Positions 17,666-24,620 of a stretch of 64,000 nucleotides of DNA are shown here, in pieces. Every line of letters starts with the position of its first letter. Position 1 is the first letter of the stretch. The translations under genes and the position numbers were made by a program. This DNA is from Stappia stellulata DSM 5886 (GTDB lineage Bacteria; Pseudomonadota; Alphaproteobacteria; Rhizobiales; Stappiaceae), in assembly GCF_000423705.1 (NCBI RefSeq), contig NZ_AUIM01000010.1, forward strand, positions 1 through 64,000, in the 5' to 3' direction. The notes below the pieces were generated by a model. The model saw only the letters and a program-made list of their open reading frames with translations. It did no database searches and was not told the DNA's origin.

Positions 17666-19006
17666 TCAGGCCGGTGCCGGCCCCTGCGGCAGGTCGACCG
17701 TGACTTCCAGTCCCCCCTCCCGCCCGGGTGCGGGCGAGGTCAGGGCAAGCGAGGCCTGCGTGCGCTCGGCGAGGGTCCGCACGATGGCCAGTCCCAGGCC
17801 GCTGCCGTCGCCGCGACCGTCCGCGCGTTCGAACCGACCGGTCAGCCGGGCAAGCGTATCGGGCGCAAGCGTCGCGCCGTCATTGGTGACGGTGAAGCGC
17901 CGGGGCAGCGACAGGGTGACGCGAACCGGGGCCTCCCGCGCACCGTGTTTCAGCGCGTTCTCGATCAGGTTGCGCGCCAGAATGGCAAAGGCATCCGGAT
18001 CCATGTCCGACAGCACCGCCGTTTGCGGCAGGTCGAGCGCAATACGCCCCCCTTCCTCCGCGCGCCCGACATCCTGGGCGACCATCTGCAAGATCGGCCG
18101 CATGTCGGCGGGTGTGTCCCTGCGCAGACGGCCGCCTTCGGCGCGCGCCAGCTGCATCAGCTTTTCCGACAAGCGCGTCAGGCGTTTCAGGGTTGTCTCG
18201 ATCTCCCCGGCCCGCCGGGCTGCCTTCGGGTCCCCGGTTTCGCTCTGCAGCCTCTGCGCCTGGGCAAGGGCGCCGGCCACCGGGGTGCGCAGCTCATGCG
18301 CGGCATTGGCGGCAAAGCTACGCTCCGCCTCGAAGGCGGCGGCGAGCCGCGCCAGCAACTGGTTGACGGCGGCCGCGATCGGGGCGAGTTCGCCAGGAAG
18401 GTCGTCGGCCGGCGCAGGCGACAGATCGGCCGCACCGCGCATGGCGAGCGCGTCGCGAAGCCGCCGCACCGGGCGAAAGCCGAGCCGGACGGCCAGCAGG
18501 ATCCCCGCGACCGACAGCGGGATGACAAGCAGAAGCGGCAGGGCGAGCGCCATGCGCATCTCGCGCGCCACCTCCACGCGGTGGTCGAGCGGCTCGGCGA
18601 CCGCGATGGTGATCGTCTCCTGCAGCGCCGCGTCGAAGTAAAACCTGTGCGTCGCCGTCTGGCGAAAGCCGATGCCGTCGAAGGCGGGAAAAAGCTCCGG
18701 ATCCGCGGAATGGGACGTCAGCAGCACGCGCCCTTGCGCATCGCGAACGATATAGGTGAAGAACTCGTCGTGGGTGCGCAACGTGGCGAGCTGCTGGGTC
18801 AGGCCCTCTTCCTCGCGGGCGACAATGTCCATCACGGCGAGCGGAAGAATGCGCTGCGCGGTTTCCTGGAGCGCGCTGTCGAAGACCTCGTCCATCTCGT
18901 CGCGCAGGATCGTCGCCGTCACGGTGGCCGCCGCCACCCACAGGAGGGTGACCCCGAGACTGATCGCAAGCGCGAGGCGAAGCTGGATCGAGCGCGGCAT
19001 CCTCAT
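17666..19006 (-). CDS. Sensor histidine kinase partner of the 19003 regulator
   Basis: A 446-residue inner-membrane kinase of the QseC/TctE type. Membrane segments lie near residues 8-30 (LALAISLGVTLLWVAAATV) and 160-180, enclosing a ~130-residue periplasmic sensor. The H-box is NAAHELRTPVAG, the N-box NLIENALKHG and the G-box GSGLGLAIV. The start ATG at 19006 overlaps the regulator stop by 4 bp. A cluster of redox and metal genes lies on the other side of the regulator, so the signal may be a metal or flavin/iron status. No metal-ligand cluster is obvious in the sensor domain. Confidence 0.87.
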   Translation of the reverse strand: MRMPRSIQLRLALAISLGVTLLWVAAATVTATILRDEMDEVFDSALQETAQRILPLAVMDIVAREEEGLTQQLATLRTHDEFFTYIVRDAQGRVLLTSHSADPELFPAFDGIGFRQTATHRFYFDAALQETITIAVAEPLDHRVEVAREMRMALALPLLLVIPLSVAGILLAVRLGFRPVRRLRDALAMRGAADLSPAPADDLPGELAPIAAAVNQLLARLAAAFEAERSFAANAAHELRTPVAGALAQAQRLQSETGDPKAARRAGEIETTLKRLTRLSEKLMQLARAEGGRLRRDTPADMRPILQMVAQDVGRAEEGGRIALDLPQTAVLSDMDPDAFAILARNLIENALKHGAREAPVRVTLSLPRRFTVTNDGATLAPDTLARLTGRFERADGRGDGSGLGLAIVRTLAERTQASLALTSPAPGREGGLEVTVDLPQGPAPA

Positions 19007-19662
19007 GGCGCGCCCAGGCGATATCCCAGCCCGCGTTCGGTGGCGATGGCGGTGCGGCCGAGCTTCTTGCGCAGGCGACTGACATGCACCTCGATGGTGT
19101 TGCTCTCGATTTCCGTATCGAAGGAATAGAGCCGCTCCTCCAGCTGCGCCTTGGAGAGCAGTTGGCCGGGCCGCTGGACGAAGGCCTCGAACAACACCCA
19201 TTCGCGCGCCGTCAGCGGCACCGGCTTTCCTTCCTTCGTCACGCGTCGGGCCGCGAGATCGATCTCCAGCGACCCCAGCCTGACGACCGGATTGGGATTG
19301 CCGGAATAGCGGCGTGCTACGGAGCCGATGCGCGCGGAAAGTTCCGCGAGATCGAAGGGTTTGACCAGATAATCGTCGGCGCCCGCGTTCAGCCCCTCGA
19401 TCCGGTCGCTCACCTGGTCGAGTGCGGTGAGGATGATCACCGGCGTGACGTCGCCGCCTCCGCGGCGCTCTTTCAGAAAGGGGATGCCGCGCCCGTCCGG
19501 CAGCATCAGGTCGAGCAGCAGCAGATCGTAGGCCGCGACCGTGATGGCGTCGCGCGCCGCATCGAGCCGCCGGACCCAGTCGAGCGAATGCCCGTCCGCC
19601 ACGATCTGGTCATGCACGGCCGCGCCGAGCACGTCGTCATCTTCAATCAGCAATATGCGCAT
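19003..19662 (-). CDS. OmpR-family response regulator, QseB/TctD subfamily
   Basis: A 219-residue regulator. Acidic pocket ED8-D9, phosphoacceptor Asp51 (LLDLMLPDG), KPFDLAEL, then a winged helix with LTAREWVLFEAF and ESNTIEVHVSRLRKKLG plus ERGLGYRL. The ATG at 19662 starts the conserved receiver domain. The divergent intergenic region holds two candidate half-site pairs in opposite orientation, and the same pair occurs before the gene at 20452. I infer it controls those genes and itself. Confidence 0.9.
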   Translation of the reverse strand: MRILLIEDDDVLGAAVHDQIVADGHSLDWVRRLDAARDAITVAAYDLLLLDLMLPDGRGIPFLKERRGGGDVTPVIILTALDQVSDRIEGLNAGADDYLVKPFDLAELSARIGSVARRYSGNPNPVVRLGSLEIDLAARRVTKEGKPVPLTAREWVLFEAFVQRPGQLLSKAQLEERLYSFDTEIESNTIEVHVSRLRKKLGRTAIATERGLGYRLGAP

Positions 19663-19708
19663 TGTGGCTCGCTGTCGGTGGGTCTTTGCATCTGTATCGC
19701 CTTTCCGG

Positions 19709-19757
19709 CTTACCGCAAGCTGAAGCCCGCCCCGCGCCCGCTTCAGGTCCGCGTCAG
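19709..19757. promoter_or_regulatory. Paired, oppositely oriented regulator boxes (set 1)
   Basis: Plus-strand CTTACC-GCAAG-CTGAAG at 19709-19725 and minus-strand CTGACG-CGGAC-CTGAAG at 19757-19741. The box centres are 32 bp apart, and the second box ends 51 bp before the PepSY gene ATG. The same arrangement recurs at 20355-20403. Each box has the half-site/5-nt/half-site form of PmrA/QseB-type operators. Confidence 0.55.
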
Positions 19758-19808
19758 TTTGACGGTTCATGAAAGGAACCAGACGCAACGCAACCCGGAG
19801 ATCCTTCC

Positions 19809-20084
19809 ATGAAGACACCCCTCATCCTTCTCGCCGTCCTCCTGTCACTTGGCACGATCGGCACGGCCCGCGCAGACGATGACGACTGCAGCGTGCCGAT
19901 GGAGCAATGGCAGCCGCGCACCGCAGTGGAGAGCATGGCCGAAACCAAGGGCTGGTCCGTCCGGCGCATCAAGATCGACGACGGCTGTTACGAGATCAAG
20001 GGCCGCGACACGCAAGGTCGCAAGATCGAGGTGAAACTGGATCCCGCGACGCTGGACGTCGTGGAGTTCGAGTTCGACGACTGA
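19809..20084 (+). CDS. Small exported PepSY-domain protein
   Basis: A 91-residue protein with a signal peptide (to about ARA, residue 22), two cysteines (DDDDCSVP and DDGCYEIK) and a single PepSY-like domain: GWSVRRIKIDDGCYEIKGRD followed by KIEVKLDPATLDVVEFE. Such proteins are often induced by OmpR-type systems and sit next to PepSY reductases; the biochemical role is unknown. It is divergent from the regulator, with the paired boxes in between. I infer it is a direct target. Confidence 0.85.
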   Translation: MKTPLILLAVLLSLGTIGTARADDDDCSVPMEQWQPRTAVESMAETKGWSVRRIKIDDGCYEIKGRDTQGRKIEVKLDPATLDVVEFEFDD

Positions 20085-20102
20085 CACGCATCCAATGCTC
20101 GA

Positions 20103-20331
20103 CCCGCGCTTTCGCGGGCCGAGGGCCATGACGACCTCTCAAGACCATTTGTCCCGGACCTCGCGCAAGCGCGAGGTCCGGGACCGCAGGGCCATTGCCT
20201 TTTGTTGGGTCGTGCCCTGTTGAACAAGCACTTCCCGCTCTCCGATGGCGGGTCGCGGCTTGCGCTTTCCCGGTGTGACACCGGGGACATCTCAACCTTT
20301 GTCATCATCCTCGGCCCGCGATTTCGCGGGC
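20103..20331. repeat. Composite palindromic element (REP/MITE-like)
   Basis: Outer inverted copies: the left end carries gacccgcgctttcgcgggc with CCGAGGGCCATGAC after it, and the right end carries GTCATCATCCTCGGCCCGCG before its own hairpin. They enclose a perfect inverted repeat at 20151-20184 (16-bp arms, AA spacer). This resembles the mobile palindromic repeats common in alphaproteobacteria. Confidence 0.5.
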
Positions 20332-20354
20332 TTGTTTTCGCGCCGCGCCCGAAC

Positions 20355-20403
20355 CTGACGCCAAGCTGAAGCGAAAACCCGCGACCCGTCAGCAAGCCCT
20401 CAG
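20355..20403. promoter_or_regulatory. Paired, oppositely oriented regulator boxes (set 2)
   Basis: Plus-strand CTGACG-CCAAG-CTGAAG at 20355-20371 and minus-strand CTGAGG-GCTTG-CTGACG at 20403-20387. The centres are 32 bp apart, as in set 1, and the second box ends 48 bp before the ATG at 20452. The identical geometry at two promoters supports one shared regulator. Confidence 0.55.
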
Positions 20404-20451
20404 GCGGCCCTGCGACATTGACCGCATCAACCCACCCCGAGGAGACCTGCC

Positions 20452-20832
20452 ATGAAAACGAAACTTGCCGTTCTTGCCGCTTCCACAGCGCTCGGCGCGC
20501 TGATCGCAGCCCCCGCCATCGGCGCCATGAAGACCGTCGACCTGGACGAACCCTATGCCGTCCTCTCCAAGGGTGCCGAGACGCTCCAGGAGGGCTTCCT
20601 GAAGCTCGCCAGCAATGACGACGATGATGAGTATGACGATGACGACGACGACGATCACGACGACGATGATCACGACGACGATGATCACGACGACGATGAT
20701 CACGATGATGATGATGATGATGACGACGGCGGACGCCGTGGCGGCATGAACGCCGCACCCGCCGGCAGCGTGGCACCGCCGGCCAACGGCCTGTTCGGCG
20801 ATGGCGCCGCGCCCAAGGTCAAGGTGAACTGA
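20452..20832 (+). CDS. Exported Asp/His-repeat acidic protein, putative metal binder
   Basis: A 126-residue protein I do not recognise. It has a signal peptide (MKTKLAVLAASTALGALIAAPAIGA), a short linker (MKTVDLDEPYAVLSKGAETLQEG), then about 35 residues of nearly pure Asp with regularly spaced His in HDDDD units, and an Ala/Pro/Gly tail. The repeat would be exported, strongly acidic and able to bind divalent cations. It follows the second paired-box promoter and precedes the DUF2271/PepSY reductase genes. I infer a periplasmic metal buffer or cation sponge. It could also be a Ca2+-binding or structural polyanion. Confidence 0.75.
   Translation: MKTKLAVLAASTALGALIAAPAIGAMKTVDLDEPYAVLSKGAETLQEGFLKLASNDDDDEYDDDDDDDHDDDDHDDDDHDDDDHDDDDDDDDGGRRGGMNAAPAGSVAPPANGLFGDGAAPKVKVN
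20656..20715 (+). repeat. 15-bp tandem repeat encoding HDDDD
   Basis: Four units of CACGACGACGATGAT, the last imperfect, in frame inside the acidic protein gene. The 15-bp period keeps the frame, so copy number can change without breaking the protein. Confidence 0.8.
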
Positions 20833-20856
20833 CCGTTTTCGCCCCACATCAGCCAA

Positions 20857-20885
20857 GACCCGCCGTCCGTTCCGGCGGCGGGGTC
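20857..20885 (+). terminator. GC-rich hairpin between acidic-protein and DUF2271 genes
   Basis: GACCCGCCG and CGGCGGGGTC arms with a short loop, without a T-run. It may be an attenuator or mRNA-processing hairpin rather than a full terminator. Confidence 0.3.
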
Positions 20886-20917
20886 GCATTCCTCATCGTC
20901 CAGGCTGGAGATCCCCG

Positions 20918-21400
20918 ATGAAATCCCTTCTTGCCGCCCTCGCCCTCACCACTGCGCTGACCACGGCACTGGCCCTCCCCGGCGCCGCGCAGGCCCGGCC
21001 GGTGACCCTGACCACCACGCTGAACGATTACGGCGGCGACGGTGCCTATCTGGCGCTTTACGTCACCGATGCCTCCGGCGCCTACAAGGGCAGCCTGTGG
21101 ATGGCAGGCGGAAAGTCCAAATACTACGAGCACCTGCGCGACTGGTATCGCGCGACCGCCGGAAACACCGCCGAGATCAACGGCATCACCGGCGCCAGCG
21201 TCGGCGCGGGACGTGAGCTTTCCATCACGCTCGATCTCTCCGACGCCCTCTTCGATGCCGGCTATGTGCTTCATATCGATGCCGCCGTCGAAGACATGCG
21301 CGACAGCCCGTCGGAAATCGCCGTGCCGCTGACCTCGGACGGCGCCGGAAAGCCAACGGCCGGGCGCCGCTACATCTCCTCCTTCTCCTACGACATGTAA
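20918..21400 (+). CDS. DUF2271 exported protein with flavinylation-like motif
   Basis: A 160-residue secreted protein. The signal peptide ends near AQA (25). The mature part matches the DUF2271 pattern: VTLTTTLNDYGGDGAYLALYVTD, then GSLWMAGGKSKYYEHLRDWYR. At 88-94 it reads NGITGAS, close to the [D]xx[S/T]GA[T/S] motif at which ApbE attaches FMN, with Ser94 as the candidate acceptor. An apbE gene lies two genes downstream. I infer a covalently flavinylated electron carrier next to the PepSY reductase. The gap to that gene is about 13 bp, so they form an operon. Confidence 0.82.
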   Translation: MKSLLAALALTTALTTALALPGAAQARPVTLTTTLNDYGGDGAYLALYVTDASGAYKGSLWMAGGKSKYYEHLRDWYRATAGNTAEINGITGASVGAGRELSITLDLSDALFDAGYVLHIDAAVEDMRDSPSEIAVPLTSDGAGKPTAGRRYISSFSYDM

Positions 21401-21413
21401 CGGAGCGCGTGTG

Positions 21414-23621
21414 ATGATCCGCAGTCTGCACCGATGGCCCGGGCTTGCCGCCGCCGCACTTCTTGTGGTGCTCGCGCTTTCGGGCGCCGCCCTTTCGCTG
21501 TTCCCGGCGCTGGAGACCCTTCAGACCCCGGCGCAGGGCGATCCAGGGCTCAGCGTCGCGACGCTCGCGACGCGGATCCAGGCCCAGCATCCAGGCGTCG
21601 AGCAGATCCGCCGCGCACCGTCGGGCCGGATCGTCGCCTATTGGTTCGAGGACGGCGCGCCGGGGGCCGCGGCAATCGATCCGGCAACCGGCGCGGGCGT
21701 GGCCAGCGCAGATGCGCCGGCCGCCCGCGGCTGGCTGAAAAACCTGCACCGGTCGCTGTTCCTCGACGATGCCGGACGGATCGCGGCGGCGGTCGGCGCG
21801 GCGTCAATGCTTCTCCTCTCCATCAGCGGCATCGCCCTCGTGGTGCGGCGCACCGGCGGCTGGCGCAAGGTGTTTTCGCCGCTCAAGGGCGCGGTATCCG
21901 GGCGGCTGCACGTGGAGATCGCCCGCGTCTCGGTCGCAGGCCTTCTGCTGTCCTCGGCCACCGCGTTGTGGATGAGCGCCTCGACCTTCGCCCTTCTGCC
22001 GGAGGAGACCGCGCCGCCGGCCTTTCCCGCCGTCAGTGGCGAAACCGGCGCCGTCGTCGCCGACATGCCGGCCCTGCGCGCCACCGCTGTCTCGACCTTG
22101 CGCGAGCTCACCTTCCCCTATCCCGGCGACCTCACCGACGCCTTCACGCTGAAGACCGACACCGGCCAGGGCTACATCGACCAGGGCACCGGCGCGCTTG
22201 TCGCCTGGAACGACCTCGGCGGCTTCGACCGGGTCAGCGAGACGATTTACATGCTGCACACCGGCAAGGGCGCCTCTGTGCTCGGGCTGGTTCTCGGGCT
22301 GATGGCGCTCGGCGTCCCCGTCATGGCGGGAACGGGCATCGTCCTTTGGGCAGGTGGCGCAGGCAAGCGGCCTCGCATCCGCGCCAATGCCGCGCCCGGG
22401 CGGGCCGACACGATCCTGCTGGTCGGCAGCGAGGGCGGCAGCACCTGGGGATTTGCAAAGACGCTGCACGACGCGCTCGCTGCCGACGGCCACAGTGTGC
22501 ACACCGATGCGATGTCGCGCTTCGCGCCGACACGCTACACAAGCGCCAGGCGCATCGTCGTGCTTGCCGCGACCTATGGCGACGGCACGGCGCCTTCCTC
22601 TGCGGCGGGCTTTCTCGACCGGCTGGCCGCACTGCCCGAGGCTCCCGCCGCGCCGCTTGCGGTGCTCGGCTTCGGCGACCGCAACTTTCCCGCCTTTTGC
22701 GGTTTCGCCCAAGATGTCGCGGATGCGGCGGCGGCGAAAGGCTGGCCCGCGCTCCTGCCGATGGACAGCGTCGACCGCCAGTCGCCGCAGGACTTCGCCC
22801 GCTGGGCGCGCGCCTTCGGAGCGGTCATCGGGACGCCGCTGGAGATCGACCACCAGCCGGTCGCGCCGCGCACCTGCGACCTGACGCTCGTCTCGCGTCG
22901 CGATTACGGAACGGACATGCAGACCCCGGTCTCCATCCTGCGCTTTGCCGTGCCCCGCCTGCCGGTCTGGCGGCGCTGGATCGGCCAGGGCCTGCCGTCT
23001 TTTGCCGCCGGCGACCTCCTCGGCATCGTGCCGGCGGGCTCGCCCGTCACCCGGTTCTATTCGCTCGCCTCCGCGACCGGCGACGGCTTTGCGGAAGTCT
23101 GTGTGAGGAAACACCCCGGCGGGCTGTGCTCGGGCCAGCTCCTGAGCCTTCAGCCCGGCGACAGCATGCGTGCCTTCGTGCGCCCCAACCCCACGTTCCG
23201 GCCTAAACGCGGCCGCGCGCCGGTGATCCTGATCGGCGCGGGAACGGGCATCGGGCCGCTTGCCGGCTTTGCCCGAGCCAATGCGAACAAACGCCCGATG
23301 CACCTGTGGTTCGGTGTCCGCCACCCAGACAGCGACCTGCTTTACGGTGCGGAGCTCGCCGAGTGGCAGGCGGACGGACGGCTCGCCTCGCTCACCACGG
23401 CCTTCTCGCGGGCGCAGACGCGCAGCTATGTCCAGGACGCGCTGCGCCGCGATGGCGCGCAGGTGGCGCAGCTGATCGCCGACGGTGCCGAGGTGCTGGT
23501 GTGCGGCGGGCGCGGGATGGCGGCGGGTGTCGCCGAAGCGCTGACCGAGATCCTGGCACCCCGGGGCCTCTCCCTCCAGACACTCAAAGCCGAGGGCCGA
23601 TATGGCGAAGACATTTACTGA
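21414..23621 (+). CDS. PepSY membrane domain / flavodoxin / NADPH-FAD reductase fusion
   Basis: A 735-residue inner-membrane flavoprotein. Residues 1-330 form a PepSY-associated membrane region (about four helices, including ALLVVLALSGAALSLF and LGLVLGLMALGVPVMAG). Residues ~340-470 are flavodoxin-like (ILLVGSEGGSTWGFA, LAATYGDGTAP). The rest is a CysJ-type FAD/NADPH domain with RFYSLAS, IGAGTGIGPLAGF and a C-terminal EGRYGEDIY. Such fusions move NADPH electrons across the membrane to ferric siderophores or flavoproteins. The likely partner is the DUF2271 protein. The ATG at 21414 is preferred to a GTG one codon earlier. The 3' end overlaps apbE by 20 bp. Confidence 0.88.
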   Translation: MIRSLHRWPGLAAAALLVVLALSGAALSLFPALETLQTPAQGDPGLSVATLATRIQAQHPGVEQIRRAPSGRIVAYWFEDGAPGAAAIDPATGAGVASADAPAARGWLKNLHRSLFLDDAGRIAAAVGAASMLLLSISGIALVVRRTGGWRKVFSPLKGAVSGRLHVEIARVSVAGLLLSSATALWMSASTFALLPEETAPPAFPAVSGETGAVVADMPALRATAVSTLRELTFPYPGDLTDAFTLKTDTGQGYIDQGTGALVAWNDLGGFDRVSETIYMLHTGKGASVLGLVLGLMALGVPVMAGTGIVLWAGGAGKRPRIRANAAPGRADTILLVGSEGGSTWGFAKTLHDALAADGHSVHTDAMSRFAPTRYTSARRIVVLAATYGDGTAPSSAAGFLDRLAALPEAPAAPLAVLGFGDRNFPAFCGFAQDVADAAAAKGWPALLPMDSVDRQSPQDFARWARAFGAVIGTPLEIDHQPVAPRTCDLTLVSRRDYGTDMQTPVSILRFAVPRLPVWRRWIGQGLPSFAAGDLLGIVPAGSPVTRFYSLASATGDGFAEVCVRKHPGGLCSGQLLSLQPGDSMRAFVRPNPTFRPKRGRAPVILIGAGTGIGPLAGFARANANKRPMHLWFGVRHPDSDLLYGAELAEWQADGRLASLTTAFSRAQTRSYVQDALRRDGAQVAQLIADGAEVLVCGGRGMAAGVAEALTEILAPRGLSLQTLKAEGRYGEDIY

Positions 23622-24561
23622 TCTCACCCGCCACGCCCTGAACGGGGCGACGATGGGCACCCGCTGGTCCGCCCTGTTTCACATGCCGGCGGATTTCGAC
23701 GTCGCGCCCGCCGAACGCGCCATGGCGCAGGCGGTGGCCGACGTCGACGCGCAGATGTCCACCTGGAACGCCGACAGCGATCTCATGCGGTTGAACGCGG
23801 CCCCGACGGATGTCTGGGTCGACCTGCCGGCCGCGCTGATGGCGGTGCTCGAGGCCGGACTTCAGGTCGGGCGCGCATCGGACGGCGCCTTCGACATTGC
23901 CATGGGCGATGCGGTTTCGGCCTGGGGCTTCGGCCCCGAGGCGGCGGAGGAAAGCCGCATCCGCGCAGCCCTTTCCGCCACGCGACCGGCGGCGCATGAC
24001 GTGCTGGAACTCGATACGGCGGGCGGACGCGCCCGCAAGCATGCGCCGGTGTCGCTCGATCTCAACGGCATCGCCAAGGGATATGGCGTCGACCGGCTGG
24101 CCGAGGTCGCCAGGGCGTTCGCCATTCCCGGCGCGCTCCTTGCCATCGACGGCGAGTTGCGCGCGCTCGGCACCCAGCCGGACGGCGCGCCCTGGACGGT
24201 GGCGATCGAGGATCCCGACCCGCTTGCGCGCAAACCCTGCGCGATCCTGGCGCTCGAGGATGCCGCCATTGCCACCTCCGGCGACTATCGCCATTTCGTG
24301 GAGGTCGGCGGAAAGCGGCTGTCGCACACGATGGACCCGAAACGCGGCGGCCCGCTTGCGCATGCGCCGGCCTCGGTCACCGTTGTCGCCGACACCTGCA
24401 TGGCGGCGGATGCCTGGGCAACGGCCCTGATGGTGAAAGGACGCTTGGAGGGGGCAAGAATCGCCGGTAAACTGACCCTCGACGCCCTCTTCATCGACCG
24501 GGACGGGGACCGGCTGCGAAAAACGCCGGTCGGACCTCTCTTCCAGCCGCGCCCGGCCTGA
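23602..24561 (+). CDS. apbE: FAD:protein FMN transferase (ApbE family)
   Basis: A 319-residue enzyme that attaches FMN from FAD to a Thr/Ser of carrier proteins. Family features: an early GATMGTRWS, DVDAQMSTWNADSDLMRLN, VSLDLNGIAKGYGVDRLAEV, SGDYRHF and SHTMDPKRG. It lacks the N-terminal signal or lipobox usual for ApbE, because the coding region begins only ten residues before the conserved core. Either it acts in the cytoplasm or an upstream signal was lost when the gene became overlapped with the reductase. The candidate substrate is the DUF2271 protein. Confidence 0.88.
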   Translation: MAKTFTDLTRHALNGATMGTRWSALFHMPADFDVAPAERAMAQAVADVDAQMSTWNADSDLMRLNAAPTDVWVDLPAALMAVLEAGLQVGRASDGAFDIAMGDAVSAWGFGPEAAEESRIRAALSATRPAAHDVLELDTAGGRARKHAPVSLDLNGIAKGYGVDRLAEVARAFAIPGALLAIDGELRALGTQPDGAPWTVAIEDPDPLARKPCAILALEDAAIATSGDYRHFVEVGGKRLSHTMDPKRGGPLAHAPASVTVVADTCMAADAWATALMVKGRLEGARIAGKLTLDALFIDRDGDRLRKTPVGPLFQPRPA

Positions 24562-24620
24562 CTTGCCACCGCCCGCTGCGCGACGCGACACCGGACCCTC
24601 CTTGCCATGGCCCCCCTGTG

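Larger units (their letters stand above)
20085..20451. other. Palindrome-rich intergenic region
   Basis: No gene seen. It contains a perfect 34-nt hairpin sequence (20151-20184), two cccgcg-NTTT-cgcggg hairpins (20103-20118 and 20314-20331) in inverted copies of one sequence, a dyad around 20271-20287 and the second set of paired regulator boxes (20355-20403). It looks like an interspersed palindromic (REP/MITE-like) element followed by the promoter of the next gene. Confidence 0.55.

Noticed and set aside
20656-20715. CRISPR-like repeats
   Set aside because: Contiguous in-frame tandem units without spacers; no cas genes in the window.
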